Shown here: one piece after another, positions 34,210-42,042 of the stretch
Numbering within the stretch: the stretch's first letter is position 1
Layout: each line of letters begins with the position of its first letter
Assembly: GCF_000378105.1 (NCBI RefSeq)
Contig: NZ_KB899247.1
Location: 124,001 to 188,000 of the forward strand
Direction: 5' to 3'
DNA length: 64,000 nucleotides
Source: Rubritalea marina DSM 17716
GTDB lineage: Bacteria > Verrucomicrobiota > Verrucomicrobiia > Verrucomicrobiales > Akkermansiaceae
Program-made: the position numbers and the translations under genes
The notes under the pieces: model-generated
Databases searched by the model: none
What the model was told of the DNA's origin: nothing
What the model saw: only the letters and a program-made list of their open reading frames with translations

Positions 34210-36129
34210 ATGAGTGACCCATTGAAGCACGAATGTGGTATTGCAGTCGTCAGATTGCGTAAACCAATCTCTTATTACATCGAGAAATATGGCACACCGC
34301 TTTGGGGCCTCAATAAGCTCTTCCTCCTGATGGAGAAGCAGCGCAACCGTGGCCAGGATGGTATAGGTATTGGCTCCTGTAAGTTGAATATGCCACTTGG
34401 GCAGCCATACATCTTCCGCCGCCGTAGCGTGAAAAGTGATTCTCTCTCAAGAATTTTCAATAAGGAGGTCAAGCAGTTCAATAGTTTGGTCGCCTCAGGA
34501 GATGTTGACCCGAACAATGCTGATTCTTGTAAGGGGAATTATGACTTTTGTGGTGAAATCCTCATGGGGCATCTGCGTTATGGTACATCAGGGCGCTTTG
34601 ATGAAGGCTCATGTCATCCGTACTTGCGCCGAAGTAATTGGATCACGCGTACCTTGATGGTGCAGGGCAACTTCAATATGACCAACGCAGGTTCATTGAA
34701 CCGCACCATGATTGAGCGCGGACAGCATCCAGTCTTTGGTACTGACACACAGACCGTATTGGAAGAGGTTGGGTTCCATCTCGATGAAGCGCACACTGAC
34801 CTCTACCGTGAGATGCGCGACCAAGGAATCGATGGGGATCTCATTCCGTCTAAAATTTCTGAAGATCTCGATCTGCATAAGGTGATCACTGAGTCAGCCC
34901 AGCATTGGGATGGCGGCTACGCCATTTGTGGTACTGTAGGCAATGGTGATATGTTTGTGATGCGCGACCCGCGCGGCATTCGTCCTTGTTCTTACTACAT
35001 AGACGATGAAGTGATTGCGTTTTCATCCGAGCGTGTGCCATTGATGACGGTATTTGAAACCTCACGTGGTGAAATTCACGAACTCGAGCCTGGATCCTGC
35101 ACGATCGTCAACCACCATGGTCAGATCAGTAATCAACGCTTCCATCAGCACGAGGAACTCAAGCCATGTTCATTCGAGAAGATTTACTTCTCCCGTGGTA
35201 ATGATCCTGAGATTTACCGCGAACGCAAGGCAATGGGGGCAGCCCTCGTTGATCAAGTGGTGAATTCTATGGGTGGGAATTTCGATAAGGCCGTATTCTC
35301 ATTTATCCCCAATACAGCTGAGACAGCCTACTACGGGTTGATGGACGGTCTTCGACTATTCCGTCGTCAGCAAGTGCGTTCAGATCTACTAACGGCACTA
35401 GAAGACGGCACTCTCGATGCGAGCATGCTCGATGACGTGATTCTCAAGAACTGGCCAAAAGCTGAGAAGGTGACTCAGAAGGATATAAAGATGCGAACCT
35501 TCATTTCACAAGAGAAGGGAAGAGCGCAGCTAGTGTCACATGTCTACGATATCGCTTACGGTGTGATCAAGCCAGATGACACATTGGTCATGCTAGATGA
35601 TTCTATTGTGCGGGGGACGACACTGAAGCAGTCCATCCTGAAGATCCTATCTAGGACCAACCCTAAGAAAATTGTGATTTGTTCGACAGCTCCTCAGATT
35701 CGTTACCCAGATTGCTACGGTATTGATATGTCAGAGTTAGGGAAGTTTGTGGCGTTTAACGCGGCGGTCTCATTGCACAAGAAGCGTGGGACTGACGGGA
35801 TTTTTGAAGAAGTCCACCAAGCTTGCCTAGCCGAGTCTGATAAGCCACTCGGAGAACGCGTGAACCAAGTGAAGCGTATTTACGCCGACTTTAGTGCGGA
35901 AGAAATTTCTGCTGAAGTGAGTAAATTAGTTTTCCCTGATGGTGTTGAGTGGGATGGTGAAGTCGAAATCATCTTCCAGACAATTGAAAATCTTCACGCT
36001 TCGATCAAAGGCCCATGCGGCGATTGGTATTTCACAGGTGATTACCCAACACCCGGTGGTGTAGCAACTGTCAACGGTGCGTATATCAACTGGTTCGAAG
36101 GTAAGACCGGACGAGGTTACGAGCTTTAA
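34210..36129 (+). CDS. purF: amidophosphoribosyltransferase, long form
   Basis: A 639-residue enzyme catalysing the first committed step of purine synthesis from PRPP and glutamine. After a short propeptide (MSDPLKHE) the nucleophile Cys 9 begins the class II glutamine amidotransferase domain (CGIAVVRL, NRGQDGIG, GHLRYGTSG). The phosphoribosyltransferase PRPP loop is VMLDDSIVRGTT near residue 460. Usual PurF is 470-510 residues; this one has insertions and a C-terminal extension after the transferase domain, like the long Bacteroidota form. No CxxxC iron-sulfur ligands were recognised. Confidence 0.93.
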   Translation: MSDPLKHECGIAVVRLRKPISYYIEKYGTPLWGLNKLFLLMEKQRNRGQDGIGIGSCKLNMPLGQPYIFRRRSVKSDSLSRIFNKEVKQFNSLVASGDVDPNNADSCKGNYDFCGEILMGHLRYGTSGRFDEGSCHPYLRRSNWITRTLMVQGNFNMTNAGSLNRTMIERGQHPVFGTDTQTVLEEVGFHLDEAHTDLYREMRDQGIDGDLIPSKISEDLDLHKVITESAQHWDGGYAICGTVGNGDMFVMRDPRGIRPCSYYIDDEVIAFSSERVPLMTVFETSRGEIHELEPGSCTIVNHHGQISNQRFHQHEELKPCSFEKIYFSRGNDPEIYRERKAMGAALVDQVVNSMGGNFDKAVFSFIPNTAETAYYGLMDGLRLFRRQQVRSDLLTALEDGTLDASMLDDVILKNWPKAEKVTQKDIKMRTFISQEKGRAQLVSHVYDIAYGVIKPDDTLVMLDDSIVRGTTLKQSILKILSRTNPKKIVICSTAPQIRYPDCYGIDMSELGKFVAFNAAVSLHKKRGTDGIFEEVHQACLAESDKPLGERVNQVKRIYADFSAEEISAEVSKLVFPDGVEWDGEVEIIFQTIENLHASIKGPCGDWYFTGDYPTPGGVATVNGAYINWFEGKTGRGYEL

Positions 36130-36179
36130 AACGTCAGTGCCTGAAGTGACTTCAGTCACTTAACTTATTTGAATGAATT

Positions 36180-36210
36180 TGCCTTCGAGTGCTGGCTCGA
36201 AGGCATTTTT
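36180..36210 (+). terminator. Rho-independent terminator after purF
   Basis: A 10-base stem (36180-36189 with 36196-36205), six-base loop and five T, 50 bases after the stop codon. Confidence 0.85.
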
Positions 36211-36223
36211 ATGCAATAGACAC

Positions 36224-36261
36224 AAAAAAGCCCAATGGCAGAAAAGTCCTGCCGTTGGGCT
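36224..36261 (-). terminator. Rho-independent terminator after the Cys-repeat peptide gene
   Basis: On the minus strand a 13-base stem with one G-T pair (36249-36261 with 36229-36241) runs into a T tract, 64 bases after the stop codon at 36326. Its presence supports the small gene as a real transcription unit. Confidence 0.82.
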
Positions 36262-36325
36262 GAATGCATTGTAGAGAAAAGTGGGGAGTGCAACACGTTC
36301 GTTTGCACTCGCTACAGAGACAAGA

Positions 36326-36472
36326 TTACTTGTCCTTGTCGCACTTCTTCTTTGAAGAACACTCTTTCTTGTCCTTGCACTCTTTCTTTGATTCACAGTT
36401 GTCAGCGAGTGCTGCGCCGGAAAGGCCTGCGATGAATCCAACTGCGAGGAGTGATGTTTTAACGAGTTTCAT
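36326..36472 (-). CDS. 48-residue secreted peptide with C-x5-C repeats
   Basis: A very short gene with ATG at 36472 and TAA at 36326. The product starts with a textbook signal peptide (MKLVKTSLLAVGFIAGLSG, ending AALA, cut after residue 23), leaving a mature peptide of 25 residues. The mature part is four cysteines at exact six-residue spacing, in the units CESKKE, CKDKKE, CSSKKK, C, followed by a Lys/Asp end. It is highly basic. I know no named family; metal binding, disulfide cross-linking or association with an anionic surface are possible (inference). It has its own terminator and a 120-base upstream region. The signal peptide, low stop-codon-free chance pattern and terminator support it as genuine. 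Confidence 0.75.
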   Translation of the reverse strand: MKLVKTSLLAVGFIAGLSGAALADNCESKKECKDKKECSSKKKCDKDK

Positions 36473-36594
36473 AGTGATACTTTGTTTTTTGGTTTTTGCT
36501 TATGTAACCAACCGTAGGCTACATAGTATAGAGTGATAGATGCTCGACATTATTCCAGAAAAATGAAGAAATGTTCTAACTTTTTAATTTTCTT

Positions 36595-37350
36595 GTGAAT
36601 GCTCCATCTAAGTCACTTGTCTCGAATATGATGTGTTCTGCTCAACATTTCTGGAGTAGAGCAAGCACGATCATCCCGCCCATCCCAGGGCTCAGCTATA
36701 GCCACGACTTCCATGGTGATGGTGAGGAACTGGTGATTGCAATGCATGGGCTGTGGCGAAGTAAGTTTGCTATGGGGCAGGTGGTGCGCGCACTGCAAGC
36801 AGATGGTTATGCGACGCTCAATGTTTCATACAGTAGTTATGCAATGCACTTGGAAGAGATGGTGGAGCTTCTGAGAAGCCTCATCGAGCAATATGCTGGA
36901 TCATATCGCCGTGTGCACTTTGTGACGCATTCACTGGGCTGTGTGGTGTTCAGGCGCTACTGGAATCAATTCGGCATCCAGAATCTCGGCAGGGTGGTGA
37001 TGCTGGCTCCACCATTGCAAGGTAGTTGGATTATGGACTGGCTTGGAGAATCACCATTTGTGCATTGTTTTGGGCCTGCGGGTAAATTCTTAAGCACCGA
37101 GAGCATGGCTAATGAAGTGGCTAAGCTTCCTGATGAAGTGATGGTGATTATGGGTAAAGTCCCCAAGATCACCATTTTTCAATTCGTCTTTGATGGGGTG
37201 GCCAACGACGGCATCGTGCGTGTAGACAGCGGTAAAGTACAGGGGCTACAGGATTTTCACGTGCTGTCGATTGACCACACATTGATCACGAGTGACCCCA
37301 CGGTGCTCAAGTTGAGCCGTAAGTTCCTTAAAAAAGGAGAGGTGGTCTAA
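36595..37350 (+). CDS. alpha/beta hydrolase, lipase-like
   Basis: A 251-residue alpha/beta hydrolase. The oxyanion-strand region is EELVIAMHGLWRSKFAMG and the nucleophile elbow is VTHSLGCVVFRRYW, with Ser in THSLG, a variant of GxSxG. A likely acid lies in ANDGIVRVDSGKVQG and the His in LSIDHTLITSDP. The pattern resembles bacterial lipase/PGAP1-like hydrolases that act on esters; the substrate is unknown. No convincing signal peptide is seen. GTG 36595 gives the full frame; ATG 36628 is an alternative start. It is convergent with the next gene, with only nine bases between stops. Confidence 0.8.
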   Translation: MNAPSKSLVSNMMCSAQHFWSRASTIIPPIPGLSYSHDFHGDGEELVIAMHGLWRSKFAMGQVVRALQADGYATLNVSYSSYAMHLEEMVELLRSLIEQYAGSYRRVHFVTHSLGCVVFRRYWNQFGIQNLGRVVMLAPPLQGSWIMDWLGESPFVHCFGPAGKFLSTESMANEVAKLPDEVMVIMGKVPKITIFQFVFDGVANDGIVRVDSGKVQGLQDFHVLSIDHTLITSDPTVLKLSRKFLKKGEVV

Positions 37351-37359
37351 GTCGCCGTG

Positions 37360-38142
37360 TTACGAATTGTCATCGCGACGTTTTTGTAGGTATTGCATGT
37401 AACGTCGCTTGGCTAGGAGGTCGCGATCCAACTCAGGATGTACAAATGGATTGTTATCGCCGTAGCGAGCCCATGGCCCCTTGGGCACATCTTCAAAGTC
37501 GACAAAGCGCCAGTGCAACTTATCTCCTGATTTCATACCCAAGTAATCACGCACGGCAGGGGAGATGTCGATACCGGCTCCTTTGTTGTGCTTATTTTTA
37601 GGTCGGCGATTGCCGAATACATAGCGCCAGTCGTCTGTGGTCCATGGCCCGCAATCTTCCCATTGTGCATAGCAAACTTTTTTGCCGAAAACGATCTGAA
37701 GCCAACGACCTTTGCAGACAGTTTTACCTGGCTTCGGGTTGTATTTTTTAAACCATGGAATGACCCGTTTGGCTTCTGGCTTGTGTTTGCGCCAATCGAT
37801 TCGATCGTTATATGGCAGAGCGATATAGAATGGATTCTGCCTGGGTTTGAATGCTTTTGGGCGGAACTGAGTTTTGTGTCGCGCTTTTGGGTCTGGATTG
37901 TCGAATCCGCCAAAGTTTTTAGCCCAATGGGTGTCCCACGAACTCGAGTAGTTGTGGGTTTTGTTGCGGCCGCTGGGTGACTCACCAACCCAGAAGATGG
38001 TCGCGGTGATGTTCATCTTCCATGGGTACTTGTGCTTTTTAAATGGGTTATGAGAGGCTGAACTCAGGGACTGAGCAGTAGCCATTCCTGAAAAGGCGAG
38101 TAGGGGAATCAGAGCAAGATGAACAATTCGCAAACACATCAT
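37360..38142 (-). CDS. secreted protein of unknown function, possible RlpA-like double-psi barrel
   Basis: A 260-residue exported protein with a signal peptide (CLRIVHLALIPLLAFSGMATA). The mature part is rich in Trp, Lys, Asn and Pro and has two Cys pairs at most. The segment CYAQWEDCGPW...RRPKNKHNKGAGIDISPAVRDYLGMKSGDKL resembles the double-psi beta-barrel pattern of RlpA-like and barwin-like proteins, where an Asp sits in a GxGIDIS-type loop; this is a tentative structural reading. A cell-wall-related role is possible. ATG 38142 is chosen because it directly precedes the signal peptide; the frame reaches 38187. Confidence 0.65.
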   Translation of the reverse strand: MMCLRIVHLALIPLLAFSGMATAQSLSSASHNPFKKHKYPWKMNITATIFWVGESPSGRNKTHNYSSSWDTHWAKNFGGFDNPDPKARHKTQFRPKAFKPRQNPFYIALPYNDRIDWRKHKPEAKRVIPWFKKYNPKPGKTVCKGRWLQIVFGKKVCYAQWEDCGPWTTDDWRYVFGNRRPKNKHNKGAGIDISPAVRDYLGMKSGDKLHWRFVDFEDVPKGPWARYGDNNPFVHPELDRDLLAKRRYMQYLQKRRDDNS

Positions 38143-38229
38143 AGTTAAGAGTTCTGAAGAACATAACGATTTGACATGCTGTAGCAATGAAATTCGGGCA
38201 ATCCAGCTAACACGAAAGTACAGGTTCGA

Positions 38230-38667
38230 TCAGTGGAAGAGCGAGAAATGCTCATTTCTAATTTCGCTGAGGTGCCAGCGTTGTTGCATGGATGCTAGAA
38301 GTTCTTCAGATAGCTCTTTGGCGGCTGCTTTTTTGAGCTTATTGCCAGGTTCTGAAGGCTTCCAAATAGCGCAGAAGTAGATCCAATGGTGTTCATCAAG
38401 ATCTTGAATAGAGACTGAGGCTGCTGCGGTTGTGTCTTCTGGGGTGTTGTGAGCGCGTATCCCAAGGGATATATAGTCGTATGGGTATGGTGGATTATGA
38501 ACCGAAATTTGATATTGTGGGAAGGTGCGCCTGAGGTGCTCTACCATCTCCTCGGTAGTGGGTTTTGGAGAAATGATCGCTTCCGCAGTGCGAACTTCAT
38601 AAGGGGAGTTGCAGCTTACAGCCATCATCACACTGATTGCTGCTGCCAAGTATGAAAGAAATCTCAT
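38230..38667 (-). CDS. small hypothetical lipoprotein
   Basis: A 145-residue protein with a lipoprotein signal peptide (MRFLSYLAAAISVMMAVSC, lipid Cys 19). The mature domain is of mixed helix and strand character (TTEEMVEHLRRTFPQYQISVHNP, EHHWIYFCAIWKPS, KKAAAKELSEELLASMQQRW). I do not recognise a family. It lies 88 bases upstream of the RlpA-like gene on the same strand, so both may be envelope proteins expressed together. Confidence 0.7.
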   Translation of the reverse strand: MRFLSYLAAAISVMMAVSCNSPYEVRTAEAIISPKPTTEEMVEHLRRTFPQYQISVHNPPYPYDYISLGIRAHNTPEDTTAAASVSIQDLDEHHWIYFCAIWKPSEPGNKLKKAAAKELSEELLASMQQRWHLSEIRNEHFSLFH

Positions 38668-38748
38668 AGACAACCTAACATAAGTCAGTAAGTGCTATGT
38701 TCCAAGCCTGAAAGCATGGCAAGTAAGAATAGCGGGGGTCTCAGGGTC

Positions 38749-39534
38749 TCACTCGACCACTTTGATCTCGTAGAGTTTATCCCACATCTTACCTGTTACA
38801 AAAATGCGATCACGAGCTGCGTCATAGGCAATGCCATTGAGAACGGCTTGGTCATTGTCACGATATTTTTTAGGAGCCAGCTTAGCCATCTCCAACCAAG
38901 CGGTCACTTTCCCATTTTTGGGGTTGATACGAGCCACTCGATTTTCTTGCCACAGGTTGGCGTAGATTTCTCCTTTAATGGATTCAAGTTCATTGATCTT
39001 AAGCACGGGCTTTCCTGCATCATGGACTTGAATGCGCCTGATTTCATGGAAGGTGGCTGGGTCGAGGAAACGCAATTCTGAGCTACCATCTGACATGACC
39101 AACTGGGAACCATAGCGGGTCAATCCCCATCCCTCGCCTGGGTAGCTCATGGTCTTCACTTGGCGAAAGCTGTCGCGATCATAAACAAATGCTAATCCGG
39201 CTTGCCAAGTCAGCTGGATGAGTTTGCCATTCCATAGTGCTAGTCCTTCAGCAAAGAATTGGGATTTGATCCGGCGTAGTTTGAGCACCTTGCCTGTTTC
39301 AAGTTCGACTTTTCTGAGGCTTGAGCGCCCATTGAGCCCAGTGCTTTCGTAGAGGAATCCATCGTGGTAGAGCAGACCCTGTGTGAATGCTTGGGCGTCA
39401 TGCGGGTAGGTTTTAACAACTTCAATCTGATACGTGGGTGCACCAGCTCGATCATCTGCGACTAGCTGTGAGCTATGCAAGAGGATCGTGAAAAGAGTTA
39501 GTAACAGGAGAGGGCTTGGAGCTAATTGTTTCAT
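38749..39534 (-). CDS. glutaminyl-peptide cyclotransferase
   Basis: A 261-residue secreted enzyme that turns N-terminal glutamine of peptides into pyroglutamate. It has a signal peptide (PSPLLLLTLFTILLHSSQLVA) and the five-bladed propeller family motifs: YPHDAQAFTQGLLYHDGFLYESTG, FAEGLALWNGKLIQLTWQ, GEGWGLTRYGSQLVMSDGSS and NELESIKGEIYANLWQ. This is the plant/bacterial type QC, not the zinc-dependent animal type. It probably works in the periplasm or outside the cell. The lipoprotein gene lies 81 bases downstream. Confidence 0.92.
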   Translation of the reverse strand: MKQLAPSPLLLLTLFTILLHSSQLVADDRAGAPTYQIEVVKTYPHDAQAFTQGLLYHDGFLYESTGLNGRSSLRKVELETGKVLKLRRIKSQFFAEGLALWNGKLIQLTWQAGLAFVYDRDSFRQVKTMSYPGEGWGLTRYGSQLVMSDGSSELRFLDPATFHEIRRIQVHDAGKPVLKINELESIKGEIYANLWQENRVARINPKNGKVTAWLEMAKLAPKKYRDNDQAVLNGIAYDAARDRIFVTGKMWDKLYEIKVVE

Positions 39535-39699
39535 CGGAGATCGATACGTCGTAGCATTGACTGAGAGGTATCAGAGTGTTGGCGTCAACTCAACTATGAT
39601 GCCGCAAAAATCGCCGCTGATAGGACGTGATTGTGCTGCGGAGATGAAGGCGCAACCTATCTCTAAGCTCTAGGTGGACGTATTTTGGGTGTTGCCACT

Positions 39700-39733
39700 A
39701 AAAAGCCCCGAACAGCATGGCTGTCTCGGGGCT
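39700..39733 (-). terminator. Rho-independent terminator after lpxC-fabZ
   Basis: On the minus strand a stem of about 13 pairs with one bulge (39720-39733 with 39704-39716), a three-base loop and five T, about 30 bases after the stop codon. Confidence 0.85.
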
Positions 39734-39762
39734 GTAGAAATTTAGGACTGTTCCTTCTATGA

Positions 39763-41076
39763 TCAGTCGTCCATAAGGGCGAACTTGAGTTCACCTGAAG
39801 AGACCACCTCACCATTAACAACGCAGCGGCAGTGGGCAAAGCCAATGTTGCGGCGAGTCTTGATGATTTCAGCCTCAATGAAGAGTGTGTCACCCGGCAG
39901 TACAGGGTTGCGCCACTTAACGTTGTCAGCACTCATGAAATAGCCGATCTTGCCTTGGTTTTCAGGCTTGCGGAGCATGAGGCAGGATGCGACTTGCGCC
40001 ATCGCTTCTACCTGCAGAACTCCTGGCATGATGGGGTGCCCAGGGAAATGCCCAGGGAAGAATGGCTCGTTGATCGTGACATTCTTCACACCGGTACACT
40101 TGTTGTCGCCCTCGAAATCAATGATGCGGTCGACGAGCAAGAAGGGATAACGGTGGGGGAGAATCTTGAGGATGTCATTGATGTCCAGCACTGCTTCACC
40201 TCTAGGGATTGCGAGTGGTGGCACCATGGAACGCATGCGAAGATAGTTACGCTTGAGGAGAGCTGCCATTTTAGTGTTCGGGCCGTGGCCAGGTTTGACA
40301 CAGATGACGTGACCTGTGATGCGCTTGCCGCTGAGCATGAGGTCGCCAATCACATCAAGTGCTTTATGGCGTGCAAATTCATTGTCAAAGCGGAGCGGAT
40401 CTTTGCTCATGACTTCCTCACCGCGGATGACCACGGCATTCTCAATGGAACCACCTTTGATCAAGCCTTTGTCGAGCAGTGGCTTGACGTCTTCATAGTA
40501 GACAAACGTACGAGCTGGAGCAATTTCCTTCTCATAGGTTTCTGGGTTGACTTCACTACTGAAGAACTGGGTGAAGCGGCCATCTGGGCCTACATTGGTA
40601 CAGGAGATGCGGAACTTTTTATCTGGGATGATGGTGATGAGTGAACCATTTCCGGCGTCATAGAAGAGAGGCTCACGGATTTCCCAAATCTTAGCAGGCT
40701 CGTCTTGGGTGACGATTCCAGCTTGTTTGATAAGTTCTACGTAGGGTGCGGATGATCCGTCACCGATGGGTGGTTCATTGGCGTCCATTTCGATCAGTGC
40801 ATTGTCCACTCCCATGCCGGTAAGGGCGGAGATGACATGCTCAACGGTATGGACTTTTACGGACCCTTCAGCGAGAGTGGTGGCGCGCTCGACAGTCTGC
40901 ACCTTATCCACATCAGCATCGATGAAGGGTTGGTCGTCAAGATCGATACGGCGGAATTGAAACCCTGAGTCAACTGGGGCTGGCTTGATGGTTAGTGTCA
41001 CTTTCTGGCCAGTGTGGAGCGAGGAGCCCTCTAGAGAGGCTGGCGCGGCAAGAGTTTGTTGCATTACTGTCGACAT
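39763..41076 (-). CDS. lpxC-fabZ: fused UDP-3-O-acyl-GlcNAc deacetylase / 3-hydroxyacyl-ACP dehydratase
   Basis: A 437-residue fusion of two enzymes. Residues 1-290 are LpxC, the committed step of lipid A synthesis: the zinc ligand region HTVEHVISAL, then HKALDVIGDLMLSG and GHVICVKPGHGPN. Residues 300-437 are FabZ, which dehydrates 3-hydroxyacyl-ACP: LPHRYPFLLVDRI, HFPGHPIMPGVLQVEAMAQ with the catalytic His and Glu. The same fusion is known from Bacteroidota and Verrucomicrobiota; it channels 3-hydroxyacyl-ACP between lipid A and fatty-acid synthesis. ATG 41076 gives MSTVMQQTLAAPASLEG. It is divergent from nadC, with 79 bases between starts. Confidence 0.96.
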   Translation of the reverse strand: MSTVMQQTLAAPASLEGSSLHTGQKVTLTIKPAPVDSGFQFRRIDLDDQPFIDADVDKVQTVERATTLAEGSVKVHTVEHVISALTGMGVDNALIEMDANEPPIGDGSSAPYVELIKQAGIVTQDEPAKIWEIREPLFYDAGNGSLITIIPDKKFRISCTNVGPDGRFTQFFSSEVNPETYEKEIAPARTFVYYEDVKPLLDKGLIKGGSIENAVVIRGEEVMSKDPLRFDNEFARHKALDVIGDLMLSGKRITGHVICVKPGHGPNTKMAALLKRNYLRMRSMVPPLAIPRGEAVLDINDILKILPHRYPFLLVDRIIDFEGDNKCTGVKNVTINEPFFPGHFPGHPIMPGVLQVEAMAQVASCLMLRKPENQGKIGYFMSADNVKWRNPVLPGDTLFIEAEIIKTRRNIGFAHCRCVVNGEVVSSGELKFALMDD

Positions 41077-41155
41077 GGCCACAGTGAAAGCTCTTCCTAG
41101 CAAACATGCAAGATTTTTGACTTCCCGAGCAGAAGATCAACGGTACATTGTGCCC

Positions 41156-42001
41156 ATGCCTAACGATATCGACCTTTTGATCGAACTAGCACTGCGTGAA
41201 GATATTGGCGCAGGGGATGTAACCGCTGAGTATTTTGTGCCGGATTCTAAGCTCGTGCGCGCTATGATGTTGGTCAAGGCTGATGGAGTGATTGCAGGGC
41301 TCGAGGTCGCTGAGAAGGTCATCCGCTTGGTCGATCCTGAGCTCTTGGTGAAACTGCTCAAGGTAGACGGTGACTCAGTAGCATATGGCGACCACGTGAT
41401 GCAGATTGAAGGTTCGGCTAAGAGTATCCTGACCGCTGAACGGACGGCATTGAATTTCGCACAACGTCTCTCGGGTGTGGCGACAAAGACCGCCACGTTT
41501 GTCCAACGCGTTCAAGGAACAAAGGTGCAGGTGCTAGATACGAGAAAAACAACTCCGGGTTGGAGAATGTTGGAGAAAGCCGCAGTGATCTCTGGCGGAG
41601 GGATGAACCACCGAATGGGGCTTTATGATCGTGCCATGGTGAAAGACAACCACCTCGTGGCTGAGAGTGGCTTGAGCGATCTTCAGGTAGCCATTGACAC
41701 TCTGAAGGCTGAGAAGCCAGCTGTGCAAGTGGAGCTGGAGGCTGACACGCTCGCTCAGGTCCAAGGGTTCTTGAGCTTGAGGGGGGTGGATTACATTTTA
41801 CTTGATAATATGAGCAATGATCAGCTCGAGCAAGCTGTAGCAATGCGCGGCACAGCTGGCCCAAGGCTAGAGGCTAGCGGCGGAGTGAATTTAGACAGCA
41901 TCGCGAGTATTGCTGCCACGGGAGTCGATTTCATCTCAGTCGGGGCGCTGACTCATTCTGCAGTAGCGCTCGATATTTCACTCGAGTTTTTTGACCTTTA
42001 A
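41156..42001 (+). CDS. nadC: nicotinate-nucleotide diphosphorylase (carboxylating)
   Basis: A 281-residue quinolinate phosphoribosyltransferase of NAD synthesis, cytoplasmic. Family motifs are ALREDIGAGDVTAEYF, ERTALNFAQRLSGVATKT, VLDTRKTTPGWRMLEKAAV, GGGMNHRMGLYDRAMVKDNHL, and the C-terminal VELEADTLAQV and LEASGGVNLDSI. The frame runs upstream into lpxC, but ATG 41156 gives the normal start MPNDIDLLIELALRED. No nadA or nadB is visible in the window. Confidence 0.96.
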   Translation: MPNDIDLLIELALREDIGAGDVTAEYFVPDSKLVRAMMLVKADGVIAGLEVAEKVIRLVDPELLVKLLKVDGDSVAYGDHVMQIEGSAKSILTAERTALNFAQRLSGVATKTATFVQRVQGTKVQVLDTRKTTPGWRMLEKAAVISGGGMNHRMGLYDRAMVKDNHLVAESGLSDLQVAIDTLKAEKPAVQVELEADTLAQVQGFLSLRGVDYILLDNMSNDQLEQAVAMRGTAGPRLEASGGVNLDSIASIAATGVDFISVGALTHSAVALDISLEFFDL

Positions 42002-42042
42002 GCACTTTGCTGCATTCAAAATTGAAGAGCTGGCGTGACTGA

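Noticed and set aside
38171-38176. TTGACA as a promoter -35 box
   Set aside because: No acceptable -10 sequence lies 16-18 bases further on, and no gene starts downstream on that strand.
40985-41155. Upstream start for nadC inside lpxC
   Set aside because: The extra 57 residues do not resemble any NadC N-terminus, whereas ATG 41156 gives the normal one.
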